Source: Acidobacteria bacterium RIFCSPLOWO2_12_FULL_66_21 (GTDB lineage Bacteria > Acidobacteriota > Vicinamibacteria > Vicinamibacterales > 2-12-FULL-66-21). From it: a stretch of DNA of 32,502 nt. The position numbers and the translations under genes were made by a program. The DNA lies in contig MELC01000083.1 in NCBI GenBank assembly GCA_001767455.1, forward strand, positions 1-32,502. Direction: 5' to 3'. This document shows, piece by piece, positions 15,709-25,039 of this stretch. The first letter of the stretch is position 1. Each line of letters opens with the position of its first letter. Below the pieces are notes generated by a model that did not search any database, was not told the DNA's origin, and saw only the letters and a list, made by a program, of their open reading frames with translations.

Positions 15709-16497
15709 ATGGCCACCCTTGCATCGCTCGATCGGTTCAGGCTCGATGGCAAGGTCGCCCTGGTCACCGGCGCCTCGCGCGGACTGGGCGCGGCGATGGC
15801 GATGGCGCTCGCCGGGGCCGGCGCGGACGTGGCGCTCCACGACCGCAACCACGGCGGTCCGTCGCCGACCGACACCGCCGCACGCATTGCGAATACGACC
15901 GGCCGTCGGACCCATCTCATCGGGGCCGACCTGTCCGATCCCTCGGCGGGAGAGATCGTGGTGGCTGAGACCCTCTCGGCCTTCGGCGCGCTCGACATCG
16001 TCGTCAACAACGCCGGCATCATCCGGCGCACGCCCGCCGCACAGCACAGCGACGAGGACTGGGACGACGTGATTCAGGTGAACCTGTCGAGCGTGTTCCG
16101 CCTGTCCCGGGCGGCCGGACGGCACATGATCGCGCGCGGCCAGGGCGGGAAGATCGTCAACATCGCCTCGCTGCTGTCGTTCCAGGGCGGCATCCTCGTG
16201 CCGGGGTACGCGGCGGCCAAAGGGGGCGTCATGCAGCTCACCAAGGCGCTCGCCAACGAGTGGGCGCCGCACGGCATCACCGTCAACGCGATCGCGCCCG
16301 GCTACATGGCGACCGACAACACGGCCGCGCTGAGGGCCGACGAGGCCCGCAGCCGCCAGATCCTCGAGCGCATTCCCGCCGGCCGCTGGGGCCAGCCGGA
16401 CGATCTGGCCGGCGCGGTCGTCTTCCTGTCGTCGGCGGCCTCCAGCTACGTCACCGGACACGTCCTGGTCGTCGATGGCGGATGGATGGGCCGGTGA
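15709..16497 (+). CDS. kduD: 2-dehydro-3-deoxy-D-gluconate 5-dehydrogenase (KduD)
   Basis: A 262-residue classical short-chain dehydrogenase: cofactor loop TGASRGLG (20-27), NNAG (100-103), catalytic S154 in NIASLLS, and Y167/K171 in GYAAAKGG. The C-terminal part (DNTAALRAD, RSRQILERIPAGRWG, VDGGWMGR) is characteristic of KduD. It reduces 2,5-diketo-3-deoxygluconate to 2-keto-3-deoxygluconate with NAD(P)H in the cytoplasm, the step after KduI. The start at 15709 is four bases after the kdgF stop; a longer in-frame reading from 15472 runs inside kdgF and is rejected. The following transporter gene begins ten bases after its stop. KDG kinase and aldolase needed to finish the pathway are not in the window. 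Confidence 0.9.
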   Translation: MATLASLDRFRLDGKVALVTGASRGLGAAMAMALAGAGADVALHDRNHGGPSPTDTAARIANTTGRRTHLIGADLSDPSAGEIVVAETLSAFGALDIVVNNAGIIRRTPAAQHSDEDWDDVIQVNLSSVFRLSRAAGRHMIARGQGGKIVNIASLLSFQGGILVPGYAAAKGGVMQLTKALANEWAPHGITVNAIAPGYMATDNTAALRADEARSRQILERIPAGRWGQPDDLAGAVVFLSSAASSYVTGHVLVVDGGWMGR

Positions 16498-16507
16498 GGG
16501 GCGTGAA

Positions 16508-17890
16508 ATGACCGACGCCGCCGTCGCGACCCGCCCGTCGATCGGCACCGCGCTCGGACGACTGCCGCTCGTGGGCGTGTTCGCCCGCCTGGTCGGCCCG
16601 GCCGCGCTGACTGCGGCCGGCATGATCGGGGCCGGGGCGGTCGCGACGCGCCTGCTCGCGGGCGCGTGGTTCGGCTTCGACCTGCTCTGGGTCGCGCTCT
16701 ACGTCGTGCCGATGGTCGTCTTCACGCTGGATTCGGCGTCGCGTGTCGGCGTGCTGTCGGGCGGCCGCGGCATGTTCGAGATGATCCGCGGCGACATCGG
16801 GGCGTGGCTGGCGTGGTTCGTTTTCGTGCCGACCGTCCTCGTCAACGTCATCGTGAACATGAGCCAGATGTCCGCGATGGTGGAAGGCGCGTACGGCATG
16901 TTCGGCCGGCTTCCACCGGCCAACGCCACCGAAGGCGCCGGGCTGATCGCCGTCACGGTCGTGCTGACCGCGGTCACGCTGTCGGCCGCGGTCTTCGGCG
17001 GATACAAGCGGATCGAACGCGTCATGACGGGGCTGCTCGTCGTCATCCTCGTGTGTTTCATCGTGGTGGCGATCAAGGGACTGCTCGACTGGCGCACGTG
17101 GCCGGCGCTCGCCGCCGGACTCGTCCCGCAGATTCCGGCCGACATTCCGGTCGTGGGCGGCACGAGGACGCGCAGCGGCCTCACTCAGGTCATGGGGATT
17201 GCCGGCCAGGCGCTTCCGCCGTCGGTCTTCCTCGCCTACGGCTATCTTGCGGCGAACGCCGGACAGACGGCCGCGAACATCCGGGCCTCGTTCCGCAAGA
17301 CCATCCAGAACCTCGGCGTCATCTGGGGTCTCTTCTCGGTCGTCGTCATCGTCGCGGGGACGACGGCGCTGCACAACGTCTACACGGGGTCGGGCCCGAG
17401 CTACCTCGGCGTGAGTCACTTCTCGCAGATCGAGAGCATTCCGGTGGCCGGCCAGGTGCTGGGTCCGGCGTTTCCCGGGGCGCTCGGCTTTCTCGCGCCG
17501 CGCTTCTTTTCGGCGGGTCTCGTGGCGGCGGCGTTCACGACGCTCATCTCGGTCTCGCTGACGATGACGTATTTCTGCCTCGACATGGCGCGGCTGGACT
17601 GGCACTTCACGAGATCGAATCGGCGCTTCCAGTTCGTCTTCGCGGCGTGGATCGCGATCCCGGCGCTCATCGCGCCGTTCTGGCAACTGCCGTCGCTGCT
17701 CAAGGCGATTCTGGCGATGGTCGGCAACCTCCTGCTGGCGCCGGTGGCGGTGCTGGTCATTCTCTACTTCGTGAACCGGCCGCGGCTCGGCGAGCACCGG
17801 GCCGGGACCGGTCGCAACGTGGTGCTCGTCGTCACGGCGCTGTTCGCCCTCGCGCTGCTGGTGAACGCGCTCGTGGGGTTCTTTCGATGA
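16508..17890 (+). CDS. NRAMP-fold transporter lacking the metal-binding motifs
   Basis: A 460-residue protein with about eleven hydrophobic segments and clear NRAMP resemblance at its start (LVGPAALTAAGMIGAGAVAT, then LLWVALYVVPMVVFTLDSASRVGVLSGG). In true NRAMP metal transporters TM1 carries DPGN and TM6 carries MPH. Here the aligned TM1 residues are G41-A42-G43-A44 and the TM6 stretch GQALPPSVFLAYG has L-P-P, so the Asp, Asn, Met and His ligands are all missing. It should not be a Mn/Fe transporter. Lying ten bases after kduD, it is the best candidate inner-membrane carrier for uronates or a related organic acid, which is inference from context. The start at 16508 has GAGGGG upstream; an in-frame ATG at 16475 lies inside kduD. 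Confidence 0.8.
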   Translation: MTDAAVATRPSIGTALGRLPLVGVFARLVGPAALTAAGMIGAGAVATRLLAGAWFGFDLLWVALYVVPMVVFTLDSASRVGVLSGGRGMFEMIRGDIGAWLAWFVFVPTVLVNVIVNMSQMSAMVEGAYGMFGRLPPANATEGAGLIAVTVVLTAVTLSAAVFGGYKRIERVMTGLLVVILVCFIVVAIKGLLDWRTWPALAAGLVPQIPADIPVVGGTRTRSGLTQVMGIAGQALPPSVFLAYGYLAANAGQTAANIRASFRKTIQNLGVIWGLFSVVVIVAGTTALHNVYTGSGPSYLGVSHFSQIESIPVAGQVLGPAFPGALGFLAPRFFSAGLVAAAFTTLISVSLTMTYFCLDMARLDWHFTRSNRRFQFVFAAWIAIPALIAPFWQLPSLLKAILAMVGNLLLAPVAVLVILYFVNRPRLGEHRAGTGRNVVLVVTALFALALLVNALVGFFR

Positions 17891-18214
17891 AGCGGCGGTG
17901 ACACAGGAGCGTGTCCGAGTAACACCCGCTCCGAGGCGCGCACGGCGCGCCTGACCCCGGGGCCCCCGACGCGCGTTCTTCAGCGCGTTGGGGTGGGACG
18001 GAGCGGCGCGGGGCTCAGGGGCCCCCGCAAGCGACCGAGCCGGGGTGCGGGTCCCACGCGCGGCAGCCGCGCGTGGGGCCCGGGTGTGGGGCAGAGCCCC
18101 ACGTAAACCTGGACGATTCATGGGTGACCTCAATCGGGTGTCGGTCGGTGAGTCGAGCGGCTGGCGTGCGCCGATGGCAGCGGCGCCGGCGGCAGCGGCT
18201 GTGGAGGTAGGGTC
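17891..18214 (+). repeat. GC-rich stretch with four strong hairpins upstream of the TonB receptor
   Basis: No gene is seen in these 324 bases. Stems are AGGCGCGC-ACG-GCGCGCCT (17934-17952), ACGCGC/GCGCGT (17969-17988), CCCACGCGCGG-CAG-CCGCGCGTGGG (18053-18077, extendable to 18049-18081 through one G-T pair) and GTGGGGC-AGA-GCCCCAC (18086-18102). They lack U-tracts. They could attenuate transcription between the intracellular catabolic genes and the outer-membrane/secreted block, stabilise mRNA ends, or be a repeat element. GGAGG at 18203-18207 serves the receptor gene. Confidence 0.5.
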
Positions 18215-21200
18215 ATGAAGAGATGCGGTATCGGAATCGCGATTGCCATCCTCGTGCTGCTGGGCTCGACGGCCTCCGCACAGGACTATCGCGCGCGTGT
18301 GCAGGGCACGGTGACGGACGAAAGCAAGGCCGTCATGCCCGGTGTGACGGTGACGCTGATCAATGCCGCCACCGGTGTGAAAGTCGACCGCGTCACGGAC
18401 GCGAGGGGCCATTACCTGTTCGACTTCGTCGACCCGGGGGGCTACTCCATCACGGCCGAACTGAGCGGGTTCAAGAGGGCCGATCAGAAGAACGTCCGCG
18501 TCTCCCAGCGCGGGGACGTCTCGGTGGATCTGGTGCTGGAGATCGGCGGCCTCGAGGAGACGGTCACCGTCGAGGCAGCCCCGACCGTCGTCCAGTTCAA
18601 CTCGAGCAGTTCGGACATCACGCTGTCGCGCCAGCTCATCGACCAAGTGCCGATCGCCGGTCGAAATCCGTACAACCTGTCGAACCTGGATCCGACCGTG
18701 GTTCCCCCCACCGGGAGCTCGGCCGCCGAAAACAGGCCGTACCACCACGCGTACGCGAACGACTACGACGCGGGGGGCGGCACGAACCGCGCCAACGACG
18801 TCCTGCTCGACGGTGTGGCGCTCGGCGCCAGCTACAAGACTTCCTACACCCCGGCCGTGGACGCGGTTGAAGAGATCACGGTGTCGAAGAACAGCGTGGA
18901 CGCCGAGAACGGCCACAGCCTCGGCGGCATCATCAGCCTGAACATGAAGTCGGGCACGAACCTGTACAAGGGGTCGGCCTACAGCTTTTTCCGCGACCCC
19001 AGCATGAATGCGCTCGCCGATCCGACGATCAAGCTGACGCCCGGTCAGGACTCGTCGAAACTGCGCGGCACGACCCTCAGGACGGTCGGCGCCACGCTCG
19101 GCTTCCCGATTAAGAAGAACAAGCTGTTCTCGTTCTCGTCCTACGAGCAGTGGGATGACAAGCGGCCGCTGACCATCGTCCGCACGGTGCCGACCGTGGC
19201 GGAACGCGCGGGCGACTTCAGCCAGTCGGTGCTGAACGGCCGCGTCCGCACGATCTACAACCCGTACTCCTCGGTGCTCGACCCGGTGACCGGCCGCGTT
19301 GTCCGGACACCGTTTACGGGCAACCAGATTCCCGCCGCGATGCTCGATCCGGTCGCAGTGAAGATGCTCCAGCAGATTCCGCTGCCGAACCTGTCCGGCA
19401 ACATCGACAATCTTCAGTGGAACGTGTCCGAGAAAGTCGATTACTGGAACTTCTCGCAGCGCATCGACTACAACATCACGGACAAATGGAAGATCTTCGC
19501 CCGCTACGGCCAGTTCAAGGCGAACCTGTACCAGCAGAACCCCGCCGAGGGGGGCTTCTTCCCGCTGTCCGGCAGCAACCGGTACGGCATGAGCGCGGCC
19601 GCCGACTCCGTGTGGATCATGTCGGACAAGACGACCCTCAACCTGCGCGGCAGCTACTACAACATGACGGATGAGTTCTACAATCCGTCGCTGGAACTTG
19701 GGCAGGCCGGCCTCCAGTCGTACTGGTCGCGGTCCTGGTACTCGTCGCTCTACAACAGCGGCTACGTGTACTACCCCGCTCTCGATGTCATCTCCGGCAC
19801 GGGCTCGGGCACGACAAACCGCCTGGGCCGGCAGGGCCGCGAATGGTTCCAGCGCCCCAACGCGTGGACCGCGGCCGCTCGCATGAACTGGTACGAAGGC
19901 TCCCACAACATGAAGTGGGGCGCCGAAATGCGCGGGTACAGCGGTGAAGCCGCGCGCTTCGAGCCTATCAACCTTGTCTTCAACTCGGTCATGACGGCCA
20001 ATAGCTCCGACAGCGCGGACATCGTGAACTCCGGCAACCAGTGGGCCTCGTTCATGCTGGGCGGCCTCGACGGCCAGACGTCGGCGCGCCTCGTCCCGCT
20101 CCAGACCCCGCAGATGGTCGGCTACGCGGCGTACTTCCAGGACGACTTGAAGTTCAACAACAACCTCACGCTGAATGTCGGCCTGCGGTGGGAGTACGAG
20201 CCGGGTCCGACGGATCCCCAGAATCGCCTGTCGCAGCGACTCGACCTGACACAGCCGATCCCGGAAATGGCCGCTACACCGCCCGCCATGCCGGCGCAGG
20301 CACTGAGCTTGATGGCGTCCAAGGGCTACAGCTACAGCTACAACGGCGCGTGGATCTTCACGTCAAAGGACAGTCCGCGCGCGTGGCACTCGACGTGGAA
20401 GAACTTCCTGCCGCGCTTCGGCGCCAACTACCGCATGGGCGACGACTCCGTCGCGCGATTCGGATACGCGCGGTTCATGATGCCCATGAGCAACGTCCGT
20501 GACACGCTGGGCGACTTCGTCAACCAGTACGCCGGGTTCGCGCAGACCACCTCGACCCTCGGCGTCGCCGCCGGCGTGCCGCGGCAGAACCTGTCCGATC
20601 CGTTCCCGGCCAGCGTCAATCCGGTGATCGAACCGTACGGTCAGGCGTACGGCCGCTACACCAACCTGGGCGGCGCGGTCATCCTGGATCAGTACGAGCT
20701 GCGTCCCCAGATCAACGACCGGTTCAACCTGTCCTACCAGCGCCAGCTTTTCTGGGGCACCATCGTCGACCTCTCGTACTTCTTCAACTATGGAACGCGG
20801 GTGCCGTACAGCACGGGGAACGCCACCACGTTCGACTTGAACATGATGGACCCGGCGTTCAGATACGAGTACAAGACGCTGCTGAACACGCAGGTCCCCA
20901 ACCCGTTCCGCAACTACCTCACGGCCGACAAGTTCCCCGGCCAGTTGCGCAACTCCGCGACGGTCAGCCTGGGCAGCCTGCTGAAGCCCTATCCTCAGTA
21001 CACGTCGATCGCACAGGTCAACACGAACGGCAAGAAGCTGAAGACCCACAGCTTCGAGGCCCGCGTGCAGCGGCCGTTCACCAAGGGATTCACGTTCCTC
21101 GCGGCGTACGCCTACAGCCACGAGCGGATCCAGCAGTGGTTCAACGACCTCGCCACCTACAAGACGTTGACTACCGGTGGCAAGGAGGGCTGGGAGTGGC

Positions 21201-21727
21201 AACCCACCGTCACGCCGGTGCACCGCGTGACCGCGGCGGCCACGTGGCAGATCCCCATCGGTCGCGACCGCGCGTTCGGCAAGAACATGGCCCAGGCCCT
21301 CGATGCAGTCGTGGGCGGATGGCAGTACACCGCGTCCACTCGCTGGTACTCCGGCCGGCCGCTGCTGTGGGGCAACAGCTACCTGGTGTCGGGCAATCCC
21401 AAGCTGGACAACCCGACAAGGGACAAGTGGTTCGACACCAGCATGTTCGCCGTCGCCGACTCGTTCACGCCCCGCAGCAACCCGTGGTACTTCGATGGCT
21501 TGACCGGCCCTGGCGCGTTCTTCACCGACATGACGCTGACGAAGAACTTCAACCTCACCAGCAAGTACAAGGTCGAGGCGCGCATCGAGGCCTACAACGC
21601 GTTCAACCACATCGTGTGGGACAACCCGGACCAGACCATCTCGAGCGCCAACTTCGGCAAGGTCACGCGTAAGCGAACGGACATCACCGGCCGGGAGATT
21701 CAGCTCGGGCTGAGGTTTGTGTTCTAG
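18215..21727 (+). CDS. TonB-dependent receptor, Oar-like, with carboxypeptidase-regulatory domain
   Basis: A 1170-residue outer-membrane receptor. A signal peptide (1-22, ending STASA) precedes a carboxypeptidase-regulatory-like beta-sandwich (about 27-112: [20 protein letters not shown], then [21 protein letters not shown]). A plug follows (about 115-260: [44 protein letters not shown]) and then a long barrel ending in the aromatic residues RFVF, as outer-membrane barrels do. This class is the acidobacterial counterpart of SusC-like importers, energised by TonB. Its place between the uronate catabolic genes and the secreted pectin-type enzymes suggests import of oligogalacturonides or related oligomers, by inference. 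No SusD-like lipoprotein is next to it. A strong ribosome site (GGAGG, eight bases upstream) fixes the start. Confidence 0.92.
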   Translation: MKRCGIGIAIAILVLLGSTASAQDYRARVQGTVTDESKAVMPGVTVTLINAATGVKVDRVTDARGHYLFDFVDPGGYSITAELSGFKRADQKNVRVSQRGDVSVDLVLEIGGLEETVTVEAAPTVVQFNSSSSDITLSRQLIDQVPIAGRNPYNLSNLDPTVVPPTGSSAAENRPYHHAYANDYDAGGGTNRANDVLLDGVALGASYKTSYTPAVDAVEEITVSKNSVDAENGHSLGGIISLNMKSGTNLYKGSAYSFFRDPSMNALADPTIKLTPGQDSSKLRGTTLRTVGATLGFPIKKNKLFSFSSYEQWDDKRPLTIVRTVPTVAERAGDFSQSVLNGRVRTIYNPYSSVLDPVTGRVVRTPFTGNQIPAAMLDPVAVKMLQQIPLPNLSGNIDNLQWNVSEKVDYWNFSQRIDYNITDKWKIFARYGQFKANLYQQNPAEGGFFPLSGSNRYGMSAAADSVWIMSDKTTLNLRGSYYNMTDEFYNPSLELGQAGLQSYWSRSWYSSLYNSGYVYYPALDVISGTGSGTTNRLGRQGREWFQRPNAWTAAARMNWYEGSHNMKWGAEMRGYSGEAARFEPINLVFNSVMTANSSDSADIVNSGNQWASFMLGGLDGQTSARLVPLQTPQMVGYAAYFQDDLKFNNNLTLNVGLRWEYEPGPTDPQNRLSQRLDLTQPIPEMAATPPAMPAQALSLMASKGYSYSYNGAWIFTSKDSPRAWHSTWKNFLPRFGANYRMGDDSVARFGYARFMMPMSNVRDTLGDFVNQYAGFAQTTSTLGVAAGVPRQNLSDPFPASVNPVIEPYGQAYGRYTNLGGAVILDQYELRPQINDRFNLSYQRQLFWGTIVDLSYFFNYGTRVPYSTGNATTFDLNMMDPAFRYEYKTLLNTQVPNPFRNYLTADKFPGQLRNSATVSLGSLLKPYPQYTSIAQVNTNGKKLKTHSFEARVQRPFTKGFTFLAAYAYSHERIQQWFNDLATYKTLTTGGKEGWEWQPTVTPVHRVTAAATWQIPIGRDRAFGKNMAQALDAVVGGWQYTASTRWYSGRPLLWGNSYLVSGNPKLDNPTRDKWFDTSMFAVADSFTPRSNPWYFDGLTGPGAFFTDMTLTKNFNLTSKYKVEARIEAYNAFNHIVWDNPDQTISSANFGKVTRKRTDITGREIQLGLRFVF

Positions 21728-21767
21728 AGGTTCCAGAGGTTCCAGGGGTTCTAAGGTTCTAAGGTTC
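21721..21767. repeat. Five-unit GGTTC tandem repeat on the receptor stop codon
   Basis: GGTTC begins at 21729, 21738, 21747, 21755 and 21763, giving spacings of 9, 9, 8 and 8 bases. The array starts within the last sense codons of the TonB receptor (GTTCTAG includes the stop) and runs to four bases before the next gene's ATG. It leaves no normal ribosome site for that gene. The opening GTTCTAGAGGTTCCAGAGG resembles the gene end at 2547. Confidence 0.7.
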
Positions 21768-21770
21768 GCG

Positions 21771-23357
21771 ATGGACCGTCGGACTGCGCTTCGGCACATC
21801 CTCATTGGAACCGGCGCGGCGGCAACCGCGCTGTCGCGCCGGACCATGGGAGCGCAGATCGTGCGGGCCAACTCACCCGTCGCGACGACGACCGCGGGAA
21901 AGATCCGCGGCGCCGGCGCCGGCGCGATCTACGTGTTCAAAGGCGTACGATACGGCGCCGACACCTCGGCGCGGCGCTTCCTTCCTCCCGTTCCGCCCGC
22001 GCCGTGGACCGGCGTGCGCGATGCGCTTGAGTTCGGAGCCTACGCGCCGCAACCGTCGGCCGCGGGACGGCCGATGAGCGAAGACTGCCTGCACCTGAAC
22101 GTCTGGACCCCCGGCCTGCGAGACGGCAGGAAGCGGCCCGTCATGGCGTGGTTCCATCCAGGCGCGTATTCCAGCGACACCCGCAACAGGACCGAGACCG
22201 ACGGCGCCAGGCTCAGCCGGCGCGGGGACGTCGTCGTCGTGACCGTGAACCACCGGCTGAACGCGTTCGGTTATCTGTATCTCGCGGAAATCGGCGGGAA
22301 GGCGTTCGCCGATTCCGGCAACGCCGGGATGCTCGACCTCGTGCTCGCCCTCCAGTGGGTACGCGACAACATCGCGGAGTTCGGGGGCGATCCGAATCTC
22401 GTCACGATCTTCGGACAATCCGGCGGCGGCGCGAAGTGCGCCACGCTGATGGCGATGCCGTCCGCGCACGGCCTCTTTCACCGCGTCATCACGATGAGCG
22501 GCCAGCAGATCACGGCCAGCCGCACTGTCACGGCCACCGGCCACGCGCTCGAGCTGCTCGCGGCGCTCGGGCTGCCACGCGACCGCGTCGCCGCGCTGAC
22601 GACGCTGCCAATGGAGCAGCTGGTCAAGGTGAGCCGGGCACCGAAGTATCTCGGTCCGGTCAAAGATGGCCGCTCGTTGCCGCGCGATCCGTTCGACCCC
22701 GACGCCCCGTCCCTCTCGGCCGGGATTCCGATGATCCTCGGGAACACGCGCGACGAGACGCGCACGCTCATCGGCGCCGGCGATCCGACGCTCTTCGAGC
22801 TGACGTGGGAGACGCTCCTCCCCCGGCTGCAGGCCGGCTCGCCGTTCATGGGTGATCTGGATCGCGCCGCGGTGATTGCCGAGTACCGCCGCCTCCATCC
22901 GACCTACAGCCCCAGCGACGTCTTCTTTGCCGCCACGACGGACTCGCGCTCGTGGCGAGGGCAGGTGATCGAAGCCGAGCGCCGGGCGGCGCAGCCGAAG
23001 ACCGCCGCGCCGACGTGGGTGTGTCAGCTCGACTGGCCGGCGCCGATCGCCGGCGGCAAGTGGGGCGCGCACCACGGCCTGGACGTGCCGCTCGTGTTCG
23101 ACAACGCGCCGCTCGTGCCCGAGAAGGTGGGCGCGGGCCCTGACGCGCAACGGGTTGCCGATCAGATGAGCGACACGTGGATGGCCTTCGCGCGCACCGG
23201 CCGGCCCGACTCGCACGCCATTCCGGCCTGGCCGGCCTACGATCTCGAGCGCCGCGCCACGATGGTGTTCCACGTGAGGTCGAAGATCGTGGACGATCCG
23301 CGCGGCGACGAGCGGCGGATGTTCGCCAGGGTGCCATACGTGCAACCGGGGACATAG
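21771..23357 (+). CDS. Secreted type B carboxylesterase
   Basis: A 528-residue esterase of the carboxylesterase type B (acetylcholinesterase-like) family. The N-terminus [22 protein letters not shown] has paired Arg and resembles a Tat signal. Family motifs in order: [11 protein letters not shown] (104-114), oxyanion-side WFHPGAY (127-133), nucleophile S217 in FGQSGGG, acid E329 in GNTRDE, and His 434/435 in [13 protein letters not shown]. The triad is therefore complete. It would hydrolyse carboxylic esters outside the cytoplasm; in this locus, feruloyl, acetyl or methyl esters on pectin are plausible, but the family is too broad to say. A start at 21771 is preferred over 21717, which would translate the tandem repeat. 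It follows the TonB receptor by 43 bases and is followed by the lyase gene after 83. Confidence 0.88.
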   Translation: MDRRTALRHILIGTGAAATALSRRTMGAQIVRANSPVATTTAGKIRGAGAGAIYVFKGVRYGADTSARRFLPPVPPAPWTGVRDALEFGAYAPQPSAAGRPMSEDCLHLNVWTPGLRDGRKRPVMAWFHPGAYSSDTRNRTETDGARLSRRGDVVVVTVNHRLNAFGYLYLAEIGGKAFADSGNAGMLDLVLALQWVRDNIAEFGGDPNLVTIFGQSGGGAKCATLMAMPSAHGLFHRVITMSGQQITASRTVTATGHALELLAALGLPRDRVAALTTLPMEQLVKVSRAPKYLGPVKDGRSLPRDPFDPDAPSLSAGIPMILGNTRDETRTLIGAGDPTLFELTWETLLPRLQAGSPFMGDLDRAAVIAEYRRLHPTYSPSDVFFAATTDSRSWRGQVIEAERRAAQPKTAAPTWVCQLDWPAPIAGGKWGAHHGLDVPLVFDNAPLVPEKVGAGPDAQRVADQMSDTWMAFARTGRPDSHAIPAWPAYDLERRATMVFHVRSKIVDDPRGDERRMFARVPYVQPGT

Positions 23358-23359
23358 GC

Positions 23360-23411
23360 CACGGATTGCACGGATCAATACGACCACGGATGAACACGGA
23401 TTAAACACGGA
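23360..23411. repeat. CACGGAT repeat directly after the carboxylesterase gene
   Basis: CACGGAT occurs at 23360, 23369, 23385 and 23395, and CACGGA at 23406, with starts 9-16 bases apart in AT-richer sequence. The array begins two bases after the stop codon of the carboxylesterase gene and ends 29 bases before the lyase gene start. Confidence 0.65.
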
Positions 23412-23440
23412 CGATACATACCCGGCACGAAAGGACTGAT

Positions 23441-25039
23441 GTGCAGAGCAAGACATTCGGGCTGCGTGGTGTGAGCGTCGCCGTAGCGCTGGTGATCGTC
23501 ACGCTCGCCAGTCCCGGCGCGGCCGGTCCAGCTCCGGCCGATCGGCAGCAGGTGCTCGCCACGATGAAGCGCGCCACGACCTTCATGGTGGAGAAGGTCA
23601 GCACCAACGGCGGGTACGTCTGGAACTACCTGCCGGATCTCTCGCGGCGTTGGGGAGAGATGGAAGCGCGCGACACGATGATCTGGATCCAGCCGCCAGG
23701 CACCGCCACGATGGGGCACATGTTTCTCGACGCCTACCACGCCACCGGCGACGAGCACTACTACCAGGCCGCCGAAGGCGTCGCCGGCGCGCTGATCTGG
23801 GCGCAGCTGCCCACGGGCGGATGGAACTACGTCGCGGACTTTGCCGGCGATCGATCGCTCCGGCATTGGTACGACACGGTTGGCAAGAACGGCTGGCGCC
23901 TCGAAGAATTCCAGCACTATTGGGGCAACGCCACGTTCGATGATGCGGGAACCGCCGAATCGTCGAAGCTGCTCCTGCGTCTGTACATCGAGAAACGGGA
24001 TCCCAGGTACAAGCCGGCGCTCGACCGCGCCATCCAGTTCGTGATCGATAGCCAGTATCCGATCGGCGCATGGCCGCAGCGATTCCCGCTCAAGTCCGAG
24101 TTCTCGCACCACGGCAAGCCCGACTACACGTCGTTCTACACGTTCAATGACGACGTGGCGGCCGAGAACATCGACTTCCTGATCCTCTGCTACCAGGCGC
24201 TCGGCGAGCAGCGCCTGCTCGAGCCCGTCATCCGCGGCATGAACGCCTTCATCGTGATGCAGATGGGTCCACCGCAGCCAGGATGGGCACTGCAGTACAC
24301 GCCGGACCTCCAGCCGTCCGGCGCGCGCACCTACGAGCCGAATGCGCTGGTGACGCACACGACCACGACGAACCTCGAGCTGCTGATGAAGTTCTACAAA
24401 CTGACCGGCCAGACGAAGTTCCTGGCACGCGTGCCCGAGGCGATCGACTGGCTCGAGGGCCTGACGCTGCCGCCGGGCGTCGCGCCGCCCGGCCGGACCC
24501 ATCCGACGTTCGTCGAGCTCGGCACCAACAAGCCGCTCTACGTGCACCGCGAGGGCTCGAACGTCGTCAACGGGCGCTACTACGCCGATTACAACCCGAA
24601 GAACACGATCGGTCACTACAGTGCGTTCCGCCACGTCGATATCGCGGGGCTCCGGAAGCGATATCAGGAAGCCAAGGCGATGTCGCCCGCCGAGCTGAGA
24701 AAGCACTCGCCGCTCGAGTCCGGCGCGGGCTACGTTCCCCTGTCGAAGTACTTCGTCGCTGATGGCGCTCTAGTCGGCGGCCTCGGAACGAGGACGCCGG
24801 AACAGGCGATCGCGGCGCTCAATGCGCAGGGCTACTGGCCGGGACCGCTCGGCTACAACAGCCACCCATACACGCGGGATGGATCGACGACCGTGACGCG
24901 CGGGGACTTCGGCCAGACGTACGTCGGCGACGAGACCGACACGTCGCCGTTCAAGGACGAGACGCTCGTCGGCATCTCGACCGCGGCGTACGTGCGCAAC
25001 ATGGGGATTCTCATCCGCGCGCTGCAGAGCAGCCGGTGA
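23441..25039 (+). CDS. Secreted pectate lyase, PL10-like
   Basis: A 532-residue secreted protein with signal peptide (MQSKTFGLRGVSVAVALVIV to about residue 29) and an alpha/alpha-toroid-like repeat pattern. The second half matches polysaccharide lyase family 10 pectate lyases: GAWPQRFPL (209-217), SFYTFNDDVAAENI (231-244) and a Trp-x-x-Gln stretch GWALQY followed by QPSGARTYEPNAL (291-303), in the order and spacing of that family. PL10 enzymes cut polygalacturonate by beta-elimination, giving 4,5-unsaturated ends, which is exactly what KdgF, KduI and KduD process. The N-terminal 200 residues are less typical. The start is GTG at 23441 with AAAGGA upstream. The next gene starts on the last base of this one. 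An alternative is a related alpha/alpha-barrel uronan lyase or hydrolase. Confidence 0.75.
   Translation: MQSKTFGLRGVSVAVALVIVTLASPGAAGPAPADRQQVLATMKRATTFMVEKVSTNGGYVWNYLPDLSRRWGEMEARDTMIWIQPPGTATMGHMFLDAYHATGDEHYYQAAEGVAGALIWAQLPTGGWNYVADFAGDRSLRHWYDTVGKNGWRLEEFQHYWGNATFDDAGTAESSKLLLRLYIEKRDPRYKPALDRAIQFVIDSQYPIGAWPQRFPLKSEFSHHGKPDYTSFYTFNDDVAAENIDFLILCYQALGEQRLLEPVIRGMNAFIVMQMGPPQPGWALQYTPDLQPSGARTYEPNALVTHTTTTNLELLMKFYKLTGQTKFLARVPEAIDWLEGLTLPPGVAPPGRTHPTFVELGTNKPLYVHREGSNVVNGRYYADYNPKNTIGHYSAFRHVDIAGLRKRYQEAKAMSPAELRKHSPLESGAGYVPLSKYFVADGALVGGLGTRTPEQAIAALNAQGYWPGPLGYNSHPYTRDGSTTVTRGDFGQTYVGDETDTSPFKDETLVGISTAAYVRNMGILIRALQSSR

Noticed and set aside
16508-17890. Annotation as a Mn/Fe NRAMP transporter
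   Set aside because: Both signature motifs (DPGN and MPH) are absent, and the neighbours are uronate catabolism genes, not metal genes.
16451-19906. Very long antisense open frame opposite kduD, the NRAMP-like gene and the TonB receptor
   Set aside because: Arg/His/Asp-rich translation with no domain, produced by the third-position GC bias of three well-supported plus-strand genes.
20363-21871. Antisense open frame opposite the receptor 3' end
   Set aside because: It contains the translated GGTTC repeat as an [12 protein letters not shown] run and otherwise mirrors the receptor.
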